Source of the DNA: Dolomedes plantarius
Lineage: Eukaryota; Arthropoda; Arachnida; Araneae; Dolomedidae
Direction: 5' to 3'
NCBI GenBank assembly: GCA_907164885.2
Contig: OU015501.1
Coordinates: 23,879,591-23,943,590 of the forward strand
DNA: 64,000 nucleotides
The translations under genes and the position numbers were made by a program. A model generated the notes under the pieces. That model made no database searches. It was not told the DNA's origin and saw only the letters and a list, made by a program, of their open reading frames with translations. Below are positions 1 through 11,514 of this stretch, piece after piece (within the stretch, counting starts at the first letter, position 1; each line of letters opens with the position of its first letter).

Positions 1-2100
1 CATGTGGCCACAAATTGGCAAATCATGCAAATCATGTAATACTTCCATTCTCATAGATTCTGGAATCACGGGTCGAAGTTCCCCAAACTCGTTTCGATGT
101 AGGGTTATAGAACAAGATTTCGTCGATGAGTTCATAGTTTTTGCTACGATTTTGAATTTCAATTTTATTGGGGGCATGATAATTGGCCGGATCCTCAAAT
201 AAGTGTAGATATCTGCAAACTTTGGATCCCTTTCTAATTCGGCCCGCCAACTTCTCTCGATTTTCCAACACCGCTGTAGTGAGTAGTGCACATCGCAGTT
301 GACCCGACTCAGTATGATATGGTGCGCGGGATAACGCATCAGCCACCCTATTTTCCTTCCCACTTTTAAACTGGATATCTAAATTATACTCTTGCAGCTT
401 AAGTGCCCAGCGAATAACTCTTGGGTTAAATTTTTCCCCGTGTATAATTTCGTGAGTGCTGCATGATCGGTATAAATCACTACTGGCTTTTCTGTAAAAT
501 ATCCCTTGAATTATTCACAGCAAACACAATTGCCAAAATTTCGCGCTCTGGTTGTGGTATAATTTCTTTCTGCTGCATTTAGCGTTCGGGATACATACGC
601 AATGGGTCGCCCTTCTTGTGACATCACTGCGCCAATTCCCACTGCTGAGCTATCCGTATGTATTATAAAAGGTTTTTGCGGGTCTGGATGACCAAGTACT
701 GGGGCTTGAATTAGGGCAGCTTTCAATTTCTCAAACGCGTCCTGCGCTTCTGATGACCAACGAAATTTAGTATATTGTCTACGAAGCATATATAATGGTT
801 CAGCTATTTCTGAAAATGATGGGATAAAGGTTCTGTAATATGAACACAGCCCTAAAAACGATGCAAGTTGCCGTGCTGATTTCGGAATCTTAAACTCCTT
901 ACCGCTTGAATTTTGAATCGTCAGCTTCTCTCCATTTTGCGTAATTTTGAACCCAAGATACTGCAGCTCTTTCCGTGCAAATTTACACTTTTCAAATTTA
1001 CCGTGAGCCCACTTTCTTTTATCAATGTTATACCTTCGCTAATAGCTCGGTATGCTCTTCAAATGTTTCTGAGGATAGAATAATATCATCCAGATAACAC
1101 ATACATTTGGCCTAACACTGGTTTGAGGATTGTATCCATCGTACGTTGAAAAGTCGCGGGGGCTCCCGATAACCCAAAAGGCATCCTCACGAAGGCATAC
1201 GACCCTTTTTTGAAATGAAGCTCGTTTTTGGTATGTCGCTTCATTCACCGCTACTTGATAATACCCCGATGTCAGGTCCAAAGTTGTTAAATAATTAACT
1301 GCTTTAAAACTATGTAAGATGTCTTCGATTAGCGGCATCGGGTAGGCCGGAAACTTAGTAATTTTATTTAATGCGCGATAGTCAATCGCAAATCTCCATG
1401 CTTTAGGGTCTGTTAACGGTAAATCCCCTTTCTTTCTACAAAGCACTATTGGACTTGCCCACGGGCTACTAATGGGTTTGATAATATTTTGCTTGAGCAT
1501 CTCCTCAATATGTTGTTCGATGATCCGTTCTTTTATCTGGTCATATCTATATGGTCGACATTTAATTGGCGTACCTTCGCCCGTATCGATTGTATGAGTA
1601 CTAACATGAGTTAATCCAGGATTCTCAGAAAAAAGTTCTGAAAAGCCCTCTAATACATGCATTAATTTTTCTTTTTGGTTATGGGTTAAAACGGAGTCTT
1701 CCCACTTTATATCCAATTGTTTCGTTCCCTTTTTACTTTCTTGATTCATTTGCACGGACATTGACTCTCTCTCAAAATCCATAACTACTTTAGCCCGTTG
1801 CAGAAAATCCATCCCCAAAATGACATCTTCTTGCAGATCCTGTACTATATGAAAATGTGTATGGAGTATTTCAGTTTGAATCCGCACCATGGCTGCAAAT
1901 TGGCCCATACTGTGCAATCCTTACTTGAGCAGACAAACCTGGATCTGATTATTTCTATACACAGTTTTATTCCGAAATGTATCACGAAACCATTTCTTAC
2001 TTACGAAATTTTTCGTAGCCCCTGTGTCCAATGAACTGCGCACCGGGATTTGATCCAACTGCACAACCACATATGGTAGCTCAACATTTCTTAATGTTAA
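1..2100 (-). pseudogene. pol remnant: protease, reverse transcriptase, RNase H
   Basis: Minus-strand translation shows, in order: the aspartic protease active site LDTGATKNFVS (near 2015-2035), the protease flap-side motif ILGMDFL (near 1800-1830), the RT core with FAIDYRALNKITK and LDLTSGYYQVAV (1039-1917), the catalytic YLDDIILSS in another frame (near 1080-1110), RNase H with FIIHTDSSAVGIGAVM (511-789), and the Gypsy VADALSRAP motif (about 320-345) leading to the integrase linker. An in-frame TAA lies between protease halves near 1921, a frameshift precedes YLDD, and the RNase H frame breaks near 510. The product would be reverse transcription machinery, but this copy cannot make it intact. 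Integrase is off the left edge. Confidence 0.85.
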
Positions 2101-2159
2101 ACTTTTAATTTCTTCCTAGGGGTTTTTCCACCTGTGTTGGACAACGAGCCCCTCTTCTT

Positions 2160-2941
2160 GTTGCCCCTCCCTAGTTTAAATTGCGCTCATACTGAATATC
2201 AGGGTATCTAGGGTTTGTAATGGCCTGTGGCCTATTATACCTAGGGAGGATATGACCAATTTCCACTCTGTCGGATCCCTCTATCCACTTGTGGCCTTCT
2301 ATAAAATCTCCCAACATTGTCCGAACCGCTTTTCGTATACTCGGTGGGTGTCTTTGGTCGTACTTTATCACCCCTCAATTAGCTCTGTTAGATCTTTGGC
2401 CTGATAATTTCTAAAAAATCTTGCGCATTAGGGTTTAATCGATCTGTAATTAATTTAACCTTCCTTTCTCTTCCGTTTGGTTCTCATTGAGTTTCTTCAT
2501 AACTCACATTTCCGAATAACCACCTCGTACGCGGTTTGCTTCTGGCTTTTGACATACTCCATATAATTCCTGCTCCAACTTAAGGGTATCCCTTACTTCT
2601 GGAAATGTTTCCTTAGCTTTTCAGCAAACTGCTCAAATGTAGTGATCCCACTGGACCCAATAACATCATACCATTGCTTAGCCGCTCCCCGCAGCCCTCT
2701 TTTTGCAATCACCAACTTTGTGCGTCTGAGACAGGATAGCTGACGCAATGTTCCTCAACTGCCTCTAAATATCTAATGACAGATCCTTCCCCCGAAAACC
2801 AAGCATTTTGTGGTGCAGTCATGGCCACAAATTAGCCAAATGCTGCCACCCTGCAGTCTGGTCTGTTTGGTGTTCTTCCCGTCCTTTTAATGCTAATTGT
2901 TCTAACTGCTCGCGTAGCTGAGCTACTTCCTCTGCTGACAT
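2160..2941 (-). pseudogene. gag remnant of the Gypsy element
   Basis: The minus-strand start at 2941 opens MSAEEVAQLREQLEQLALKG, a charged, heptad-like N-terminus. In shifted frames the translation continues through a Gag-like helical region with segments such as NAWFSGEGSVIRYLEAVEEH and GLRGAAKQWYDVIG. The pieces are separated by stops and frame changes (for example near 2815 and around 2700). The last open stretch, 2171-2371, includes IRKAVRTMLGDFI. No CCHC zinc knuckle was found. Assignment rests on position between LTR and protease and on the typical Gag character, so the family call is solid but exact ends are not. Confidence 0.65.
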
Positions 2942-3109
2942 GCTAGTGCCGTAGATATTATACTTTAGACAAAACTCAGAGTTTACTATATAGAATGACA
3001 CCATACACAATCGCTACTTCTTTGGCACTCTTCGTGCGAACTCCACAGCACTATAGAACACAATTCACAATTTTTTTAATAATTGTACAAACACTCACCT
3101 CTCTTTCGG

Positions 3110-3128
3110 TCGAAATGTTCGGCACCAG
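3110..3128 (-). other. Probable retrotransposon primer binding site
   Basis: Immediately inside the LTR, the minus strand reads TGGTGCCGAACATTTCG. A sequence starting TGG next to the LTR end is the usual form of a tRNA primer binding site in LTR retrotransposons. The priming tRNA was not identified. Confidence 0.5.
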
Positions 3129-3130
3129 TA

Positions 3131-3634
3131 TGCGGTTCTTCCTTTCTTTTTACTACATCTCTAACGGTCCAGGCACATTATAAAGTACGAGGGCTACTTC
3201 TGAATAACTTCTTTATTCTCTACGTAGAGGCAGGCTAACATATACAGACTTGGGGCTTCCAAAATAATACACAATCAGTACCGCAACCCGCGGTACTAAG
3301 AAACTAAAGGTCGCAATGAATCCCTCAGGCAGAGTATGAATTCACTAAACATACCCGTAAACCTCGGCTCTGAGCTAATTCTCGAAGTCGTGCAGCCACC
3401 TCGGCTAAATACCAATACACGCTCTATCCGTATCGCTACTCCAGTCTTGAGCTCTCTCAGTATCGCTACTCCCGTCTTGGGCTTTCTCAGTATTGGGCTC
3501 TCTCAGTATTGGGCTCTTTGCCAACTCAGCGTGTGCCCTTTAAATAGCTCAAACATCTGCGCCGAACTCACTTTGGCTGGCATGTACAGCGCTGCTAGTC
3601 GAAATTTGCATCTGAGCAACACGCGAACCCTACA
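3131..3634 (-). repeat. 5' LTR of the Gypsy element (approximate ends)
   Basis: On the minus strand the candidate LTR begins with TGTAGGG at 3634 and ends in CA at 3131, about 504 bp. It contains a TATTTAAAG-like box near 3538-3546 and an AATAAA signal (read on the minus strand, 3212-3217), in the order expected for U3-R-U5. Short direct repeats around 3430-3520 (variants of CAGTATTGGGCTCT and CAGTATCGCTACTC) lie in the putative U3. Ends are inferred from the TG...CA rule and the adjacent primer binding site. The partner LTR is not in the window, so they are approximate. Confidence 0.6.
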
Positions 3635-3900
3635 CTTTTTTCAGAAGCCAATCAAGTTAAGTCCATATTCTAATGTAAATCGCTATAATAATGAAATTCA
3701 AACGCAGAAGCAAGTACTTGATGATAACGGTAAATCATTTAGTGTTGTTTCATCACAAAAAAAAGCAAAATAAATGAGTCAGTTACAGTCTAACTGCTGC
3801 AGAAGTAAGTATTTGTGAATTATTAAACAATTATTTCATTTTTTCTGTAGTTAAAAAAAAAAAAGAATTGAACACTGAATTGGATGTTATTACTTTTTAA
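3635..3900. other. Intergenic, nothing recognised
   Basis: Sequence between the Gypsy LTR and the TTAA-flanked element. It is AT-rich with a poly-A run near 3853-3864. No coding or repeat signature was recognised. Confidence 0.5.
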
Positions 3901-4121
3901 CGTAGGATTACGTTCCTCCATAATGGACCTCCGGAATACAAAATTTCCGACGCTAAAACCGTCCGTCGTCGCGAGTTATAATTTTGGCAGCGCGCCAAAC
4001 CCAGTCTGTATCGTTTCGGCAAACAGTAAACAGTTAAACAGAAAAGTACCAAAATGTGTCAAAATTTTGGCATATATATATATATACGTACATATATACA
4101 TAACACATGCATACATATATA

Positions 4122-5530
4122 CACTGCTGGCCACTGTAAATACAACACCCTGAAGGAAACATGCAAATAACATGAAATTTACAACAATCATTTAGCGGAG
4201 GTGAGATATGCAAATGATTAGAATTTCAGCGCAGACGCACAACACGCGCGCCTGTGCCGCCACTTCAAAGCGCTATTTAAGGCTTGGAGATTTCGACGAT
4301 TTCAAGTTCGGCAATTGTGTTTTCTTGTGGTTTTTTCAAAAAAACGATCAATTATGCCTCGTCGAAAACAGCGATCATCTTTTGATCAAGTATCCGAGTT
4401 CGACAGAGGAAGGATAGTGGCCTACCGAGATTGTGGATTATCTTTCAGGGAAATCGGTAGTCGTGTTGGACGAAACCAAACAACTGTAATGCGGATATGT
4501 GATCGTTGGATGCAGGAGGGTACGACGGACCGGCGTGTTCGATCGCATCCACCTCAGCGCACCACTTCACGTGATGACAGGCAAATTGTGCGCATGGCAG
4601 TGACGGATCGCTCAGTCACATCACGAACCATAGCACAGCACATGCAGTCTGTAACGCATCATCCAGTGTCTGCGCGTACCATTCGACGCCATTTACAGCA
4701 GAGTGGTCTGTACGCAAGACGTCCATTGCTTTGTCTACCCTTGACGCAGAACCACAGACGCCTCCGTCGCCAATGGTGCGATGACAGAAGGATGTGGACG
4801 GCAGAATGGAATGAAATTGTCCTTACTGACGAGTCACGCTTCTGTCTGCAACACCACGATCGTCGCATTCGAGTCTGGAGACACCGTGAAGAGAAGATGC
4901 TGAACAGCTGCGTTATGCACCGCCACACTGGTCCTGCACCGGGTATTATGGTATGGGGCGGTATTGGATATCACTCTCGCACACCTCTAGTACGCATTGC
5001 CGGTACTTTAAACAGCCAGCGCTACATCTCCGAGGTGTTGGAGCCAGTTGTCCTTCCTTACCTTCAGGGCTTGCCCACAGCCATATTTCAACAGGATAAT
5101 GCGCGACCACACGTGGCACTCATTGTCCAACGGTTCTTCGTCAATCGCCAGATTGAATTGCTTCCCTGGCCGCCTCGCTCTCCGAATCTTTCGCCGATAG
5201 AAAACATGTGGTCCATGGTTGCTCTATGATTGACCCAGATTCCATCCCCAGCTGCCACAGCATATCAACTTTGGCAACGTGTGGAAGCTGCTTGGTCTGC
5301 TGTACCCCAAGAACTCATCCAAAGTCTCTTTGAATCAATGCCGAGGAGTGTGGAAGCGGTGATCTCCAACAATGGCGGCTACTCTGGCTACTGATTTTGG
5401 CAGGAACCACACTTCACAGAAGTCTATAAATTTAATCATTTGATACTTGGTCAACATGTTATCTACAAAATAAATTTTGTTGTGATATCTCTTGTCTTTC
5501 TTGGTGTTGCAATTTGGGTGGCCAGCAGTG
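4122..5530 (+). mobile_element. Tc1-type DNA transposon, nearly intact
   Basis: A 1,409-bp element bounded by inverted repeats: both ends, read inward, begin CACTGCTGGCCAC and share AACACC further in. Each side is flanked by a TA dinucleotide (4120-4121 and 5531-5532), the Tc1/mariner target duplication. A single transposase frame fills the interior. The good end match and the single coding lesion suggest a fairly recent insertion compared with the surrounding relics. Confidence 0.93.
4354..5394 (+). pseudogene. Tc1 transposase, DD34E, one internal stop
   Basis: The frame starts at ATG 4354 (MPRRKQRSSF) and reads to TGA 5392-5394, 346 codons, a normal Tc1 transposase length. Residues 10-60 and 70-120 form the two helix-turn-helix DNA-binding units (SFREIGSRVGRNQTTVMRI and a second around VSARTIRRHL). 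The catalytic triad is D159 (LTDESRF), D248 (QQDNARPH) and E283 (SPIENMW), with 34 residues between the last two. Codon 292 (5227-5229) is TGA directly after the triad. The flanking codons make a CpG C-to-T change of an arginine codon the likely cause. The tail beyond it stays open and ends NNGGYSGY. An upstream in-frame TTG at 4315 is not a plausible start. Confidence 0.92.
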
Positions 5531-5574
5531 TACATACAAAAGAGGTAAGCAACGATAAGTAACCCTACGTTAAT

Positions 5575-6300
5575 AACCCGCGGTATTTTCGTTAGAAGAG
5601 ACTATTTGAAATTTTGTTTTTCACTTTCTAAATCGGTTAAGTCCGTAAGTCATGCAAAAGTTGTAATAATAATAATTACTCCAAGGATATTCTATCTTAT
5701 AGATTTTATATGTCGTCAGATAAAAACTACATCTGCAATAATACATTCTACAATGTTTATTGGAATTTTATCACTTTTCTCCACTTTTTGCTTTATGGAC
5801 CGATTTGGCAAGTGAGCGGCTCAATTATGAAATCTAGAGTCATGAGAAAGTATAACACACAACAGATGCATTAATTTATTTTTGACTTTAATATTTGCCA
5901 AAATTATAATTAATGATTTAATTCAAAAGCACATACTTTTTAAGATATTGTCAGCTTGGAAAATGCCTTAAAGTGGCGCATCATTTGACACCATAGATAT
6001 TCAATCTTAGTCTTAAGGAGGGAGAAACCGTTTTTCTCAGTATTTTTCTAATTTCAGATAAGTAAATGCAAATTTTCAAATTCTGTCTTTTGCATACGCA
6101 AAAGACAGAATTAAATAAAGAGTGCGTATTTTTAAAAGTTTTTTAAAACAGACAACAAATTTAAATTGCTTTTTGATAAAAAAATAAGTCAAAATATTTT
6201 CAAAACATTTTCAAAAACAATGTATATTATTTTATCCCTTTTCTCTGCCTCTTTGTTTTATGAACTTAACCGATTTGGCAAGTGAGCGGCTCAATAATTA
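5575..6300. repeat. AT-rich stretch with a duplicated ~80-bp segment and a palindrome
   Basis: The segments 5751-5827 and 6219-6297 are direct repeats. Their shared core is ACCGATTTGGCAAGTGAGCG followed by GCTCAAT (5799-5825 and 6269-6295), 470 bp apart. Between them lies a perfect palindrome with 15-bp arms (6079-6093 and 6098-6112, arm AATTCTGTCTTTTGC, 4-nt spacer). No coding potential was seen. It may be the terminal parts of an unrecognised element. Confidence 0.55.
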
Positions 6301-7640
6301 CGGAGGTTTAGTTTCTTTTGTTACCAACAATTTACGTTCATAGAGTTTGCGAGAATTTTGAAGTAAATCTTTTGGAGCAATGTTTTAATAGCGTATGTAG
6401 GGGCATTTAATTTAATTGAATGAAAGCAATTTCCCATAAAAAGAGATAAATATTTAGCAATTTTCTAAAGAAACTGTTAAAAAAAAATTAAGTAACCGCT
6501 ATAAGAATAAATTTCATTTTACATTAACTAAATATAATCCCATAAATACATAATAAGTAAATTATATAGAAACATTAAAACCAGTAAATACTAGCTATGA
6601 GAAGCAGCTATGTTAAACATAAAGAGAAGAAACTAATGACTTACCCAACAAAATTTCTGTGAGACTAGTTAAGTTTTCGTTAAACGAGTGACAAAAAACT
6701 TTTTAATATGCATTTTTAAGTGAATTAATTGAATATGACAAATTTAAAAATCTTTTTGGATTCACCTAGGACCACGTAATATCATAAGCAATATTTTACG
6801 TAAAAAGACTCTCAGGTGGAGCGTTGCTTTGACTAGAAACTTCATCACTGGATATTTCTACTCTATATCAAAAAATCTCTACTTGATATTATACAGCTGA
6901 CTTTTGGCTAGAAATAAATTTGAAGGTTTTCATGCTGGATAAATTTTAATAATTCAACAAAGCATTTTTTTCTAGGTACTTTAGAGGACTATTCCATATA
7001 CTGTATCCACATTCTATTCACCAAAAAATAAAACGAATTCATGTAAACATGTCTAAGTATCTCTGAGAAGTGACACTTTTAAAAAGCAAAACTGATAGCA
7101 TATTGTGCATACTGTATCAAAAGTAAATGAACACCATGTCCTCTTTAGAAACGAATGGTTTTATTTTGAGTTTGAGGAACTAGTAAGATTACTTATGGGT
7201 TTAATCAAATCGATCTCTGTTTTGTCATACTTTCTACCAAATTTCAGTAGATTTCGAAGCGAATAGCTTCCTTTTCTTTTGCTGGTGAACTGCAAGAAAG
7301 TTATAGGTTGCTATAAAATATATAAACTATAATATGGTCGTTATTTATGATCTACTTAGCAGCCATCACTTTATGTTAACCTGTTCAAACGTATTCAGAT
7401 CCGTAACTGAAGAGACCTAAAAGTAAGATTTCAGCCTCATCCACAAAAACTCACATCTACTATTCCATCCATTCCAAGTGGCCAGGAGATTTTTTTTTTC
7501 TTTTTGTAGCGCAAAAGGCGATTAGTTAATTTATTGCCATGTAGTAGAGGAGGCGAAATATTCAGAAAATTTAAATGCATATATTGCCTTATGAATCTAA
7601 GTACAATAGCCAACAAATGGTGTCATATACAAGTGCATCA
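6301..7640. other. Non-coding AT-rich stretch
   Basis: No convincing gene, transposon terminus or RNA gene was seen. Open frames are short and lack family signatures. A poly-T run occurs near 7492-7506. Confidence 0.5.
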
Positions 7641-7641
7641 C

Positions 7642-7990
7642 AGGCTCAATGTGGCCTTGTGGTAGCGCGCTGGATTTCGGTGCTGAGGGTGCTCGGATCG
7701 AATCTTGACGCGCGCCCATTATATACCTCCGTGTCTAGGCTGGACATGGGCACGTTAGATCCGTAGACCAGAAAGTCCCTCTATTAGGTCACAGTGGATG
7801 AGAGAGGGTACGATCCTCCAGATATCACCCCGGGGATGCTGAGTCAAGATTGAGGGGTCAACTAGCTAAGACAGACTCCAACCCTTGTGGTGCTATATAA
7901 ACTGGAGCCGCACACTTCAGTCCGAAGCCTATATGGACCTGGTCTGGAATTTCCAGCCAGGGTCACTAGAAGCAACAACACAAGTGGAAC
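7642..7990 (+). mobile_element. tRNA-derived SINE candidate
   Basis: A locally GC-richer block begins with a tRNA-like head. A box A-like TGGCCTTGTGGTAGCG starts at 7652 and a box B-like GGATCGAATCT occupies 7695-7705, at the internal-promoter spacing of RNA polymerase III genes. The head cannot fold as a full tRNA, and a non-tRNA body follows (about 7720-7990). That is the layout of a tRNA-derived SINE. The 3' end and target duplications were not identified, so the end is approximate. Confidence 0.5.
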
Positions 7991-9168
7991 ATCTCTACAT
8001 ATGACAGAACCATCTCCATACTTAACTGTTATAACAACAGTCCTTCGTAAACCTTTCAGTCTGTTTCCCCACCCAAACATGTCTATAACGGTGATTATCT
8101 TGACCCTTAACCTGAATCAATTCTTTCCAATTTTGCAAATCTCTAGAACTGTAAGCAAGACACCAATCCAAACTAATTTCGATATCTTAAAAGAGATATT
8201 TAGCTTTTATATAGAGGTTTTGTCATAATAACTAACTCTATACACCACTCTGCAGATAGCAGCATACTTCATACTTCATTATCGAGGCTTCACTTAATGT
8301 AAAACATGAGGATTTCGACCATTTCTTACTGCACATCCTCTATCCTATGTTCTACATTTGCTCTAGCTCCCAAGACGCATTCTGTTTTTCTTTCTTTCTT
8401 TCTTTTTCTCATCGTGGCACCATCGTTTTTTGTTGATTTGGACTTGTCTAGCTGGATCACAATACCACGTAAGGTAACATATCTATCGTGGGGTCTTACA
8501 ATGATAAATTCACTTTGAAAACCTTCAAGCTACCTTTCAAGCGGAGTATTGTCTTCCTTGCTAAGGCTTATGGGCGTATCCAGTACTCTCCATAAATTAC
8601 AACGCATCAATTAATTGTACAAGCGCAAATTTAATATAGTGTTTGGGTACTTTTCATAATATGCTATACACCGGGCGATCTAAATTAAAGTTTTCTGTTT
8701 ATAATTTATGCAGCTCGAACTACAAACGGAATGACCCATATTCTTGTTAAACTTCTAACAATGAGCATAAAACTTCCAGCCTCAGTGGTGTTGCTAGATC
8801 TTTCCTGACGGGAATTTGACTTGCTTTACATAAAGTTCAGCAACCAACAAGAGATCAACTCGTTCAGCCAGCTCAATCAAACTGTACTTCAGAGACAGCT
8901 TCCTCAGAAGCCGTTATTTGTATACCACTACCAGACGAATTCGTATACCACTGTGACGAATCCTAGTTCAACGTAGGCATAGCTATTTTTGAATTTCCCT
9001 TGCATACAGAGGAATCTGGAGACCTCCTCGACTGAGGAGCTCACCGTGTCTTATAATGTTAAATGCCTTAACAATTCTCCAAAGACCGACAAAAAAAAAT
9101 AATAGATAATCCTTAGGAAATAGAGATACTAACATGAATTTCTTATTTTTAGTGCATATAATACTACT
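7991..9168. other. Non-coding stretch, nothing recognised
   Basis: Short open frames only. A CTTT microsatellite lies near 8387-8406. No domain or repeat terminus was recognised. Confidence 0.45.
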
Positions 9169-9425
9169 GTATATCTGTGGCTTGGTACAAGAAGTGCCTA
9201 GGTCAGTTTTCTTCAAGATGACTTTGTTTGCTTATGTCTCTTTAAAAAAATATAATTTTCAATGTAAGAAGTACCCAAATATGACCGATGCTTTCAAAGT
9301 GTTTTTTAAACCATTATACAGACTTCTTACATTGAAAATAATATTTTTTTTAAAGAGACATAAGCAAACAAAGTCATCTTGGAGAAAACTGACTTAGCAC
9401 TTCTTGTACCAAGCCACAGATATAC
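9169..9425. repeat. 257-bp hairpin (foldback) repeat
   Basis: Arms 9169-9272 and 9322-9425 are about 104 bp each and nearly complementary, with only a few mismatches. They are separated by a 49-nt loop. The outer end reads GTATATCTGTGGCTTGG inward from each side. Transcribed from either strand it would form one long stem-loop. It could be a foldback MITE or a hairpin-RNA locus. No coding function. Confidence 0.85.
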
Positions 9426-9801
9426 CTGTGGCGTTATGGCACACGTTGATAAGTCATTTTTTCATGTTTTCGGCAATTTAAATTGTAACTTTTGTTGTGA
9501 AATATAAAGTGCTCAATTATTTTTTTCAATCCAAATATTCTTTAGTTAATATTCATATTTATCCTCAAGCATATAGCTGCTCTTCAAAAAAATTTTTCAA
9601 TTAGGGACTAAAATTTTGGGGAGGATTGAGAAAAAAAGAAAATATCTTTTGCCAAATTACGAATAACTTAGAATTATTTCATAATTCCACATATCAGCTT
9701 TTTCTGCATTAAAGAACCAATTTTATGTGTGACATATCAACCTAAAACATAAAATTGAATTTTTCGGACATATCAACATGTGCCAGAACGACACAGATAT
9801 A
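9421..9801. mobile_element. Non-autonomous TIR element (MITE), TA-flanked
   Basis: Inverted termini of about 34 bp (9421-9455 and 9767-9801) match with roughly five mismatches. Read inward they begin TATACCTGTGGCGTTATGGC and TATATCTGTGTCGTTCTGGC. The element is about 380 bp, AT-rich and non-coding, and is bordered by TATA on both sides. That is compatible with a Tc1/mariner-type TA target. It abuts the hairpin and shares a CTGTG-containing terminus with it, so the two may be related. Confidence 0.6.
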
Positions 9802-11332
9802 TACTTTAATTATTTATAAACCTAATACAAAGTTTCATTTCAAATCATGAACATTTAAAATGGTAAACCGATATTTTAGTGCAACTGATAAAAAGTAAAA
9901 ATATAACACACATGAAACAAAATAAAATTCAATTGAATTTTCAATAAATCAATAAATGATATGTTGCTTACATGTAATCGTACATTTCATGATTTTTTAC
10001 CCTAACTGTTAACAACAGTAAACCTGTTGGCCTTAAAAGACGAGTCTCTCTGCTTAGAGACGCACAGCCAAAGTATACAACTATGAACTTCCCTCGTCTT
10101 AACATTAAATTAAATCTATCTACAAAAGTAGTTTTAATTAGATAGTAGTCTAACGTATAAAAATTAAACATGCTGTTTTGGATGCAAATATTCTAAATTA
10201 TACATGTTTTGTGAAGTGGCCCCGTGAAGAAACTACACGAATGTAATCTGTGTAATGTATTTTTGTGAGATATAGATTTTTTACTGAGCAAAGCAACCTT
10301 GGCACTGCACACGTCAACTAACAATGTTCGTCAAGGAAACCAAATATTTATGTCAATAGTTTTATATTCGTAAAAACTTATAGCATTGTAAAGTCTGATT
10401 TGCTTCAACAGTGTTTCTATTTGAATTCCTTTTTTTAAGTAAAAATTACAACTATATTTTTAAAGTATAACTTAAAAGTTATTGATGTTCCTTATGTACC
10501 ACTCTTTTGAACTAAAGGCATGACTTCATGATTAAATCAATATTTCAAATTGTGTGATAGCTCGTATTAAAAGTTTCTGAGCGCACAGGCTCTCTTTTAA
10601 ATAAATGAACCACATTTTTACAACAATGTATATTAAACTAATCGTGCAATATCTGTTTAAAATGTTTGATAAAATTGAATTGCAGAATTTTGTTGCTTAC
10701 ACTGTTTCTTTAAATATAAAACGGGCTAAATAAAACAAGTTAATCAAACTGAAAGTGAAAAATATTTTAAATGATGTAAACAAATGTGGTCAGTCATAAT
10801 ATGTGAGGCGTTATAATCATCATCATCCTTATAATCATTATTAATATTATAATTAGTATTTTTTGATAGAGTTAGGCTAAATCGATACTTTAAATATTTG
10901 TACTAACCAAAATAATTAAAATTAGGGAAAAGATATAGCATTAAAAGCATTTCTAAATGAAAGTGCACAATAAACCCTATACACAGCAAGGAAATATAAT
11001 TTAAAGTATATAAAAATGAATATCTAAGTAAAGGAGCAAATAATTGCAAAGAATTTTTCAGTCAAATATAGAGGAGGACTCTTGGAAACATTTGGCTTTC
11101 TTCCTATCTCTTTCCTTTAATTAATTCGTAACTAGTTCCTTACATACGCATAACTGACACGCTATGTCTGTTACCCATAGATGTTTCAAGGATGTTTCAA
11201 GCGAGTGGTGTTTTCGGATAAGATTTGCAGGTTAATTTTGGTTTTCTTTTTCTGATTTTTTTCTTATTTTCTAGTGTATTTGTCCCCCTTTTCTATATAT
11301 CTTAAAAATGAACTTATTCAGAAATACACACA

Positions 11333-11335
<3 letters not shown>
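9802..11335. other. AT-rich non-coding stretch
   Basis: No gene, RNA gene or transposon end was recognised in this stretch. Open frames are short and low-complexity. Confidence 0.5.

Positions 11336-11363
<28 letters not shown>
11336..11363. repeat. (TA)n microsatellite
   Basis: Uninterrupted alternating AT of about 28 bp. Confidence 0.95.
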
Positions 11364-11366
<3 letters not shown>

Positions 11367-11514
11367 AACCTATGGCTTTATTTGGAAAATTAATCCATAT
11401 TTACAGGCAACACAAACAGCAAAGAACTAAGCATTGAACAGATGCATAAAGCACAACAGTGAACAAAGTCAGATAAAAGGTGTTAAAAGTTCATAGAAAG
11501 TTCATCATATCTCT

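Larger units (their letters stand above)
1..3634 (-). mobile_element. Ty3/Gypsy LTR retrotransposon, 5' part, decayed
   Basis: Reading right to left on the minus strand, the order is LTR, primer binding site, gag, protease, reverse transcriptase, RNase H and then the start of the linker towards integrase. This order (RT before integrase, with a protease LDTGA and a YLDD RT box) is that of Ty3/Gypsy (Metaviridae-type) elements. Integrase and the 3' LTR lie outside the left edge, so element length and target duplication cannot be checked. Several frameshifts and in-frame stops separate the recognisable pieces, so the copy is not autonomous. A Tc1 element and other repeats lie directly beyond its 5' LTR. 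Confidence 0.88.
3901..5569. mobile_element. Possible TTAA-flanked MITE interrupted by the Tc1 element
   Basis: TTAA at 3897-3900 is followed by CGTAGGATTAC, and the inverse GTAACCCTACG is followed by TTAA at 5570-5573. Removing the Tc1 insertion (4122-5530) leaves about 260 bp with short, imperfect inverted termini and TTAA on both sides. TTAA duplication is typical of piggyBac and Kolobok superfamilies. The termini do not look like canonical piggyBac ends, so the superfamily is open. The inverted repeat is only about 11-15 bp, so chance cannot be excluded. Confidence 0.4.

Noticed and set aside
1..202. Plus-strand frame at the left edge
   Set aside because: It is the reverse reading of the Gypsy pol/integrase linker on the minus strand.
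7887..8228. 113-codon plus-strand frame after the SINE head
   Set aside because: No recognisable family, lies in repeat-derived sequence, and has no supporting signal for transcription or splicing.
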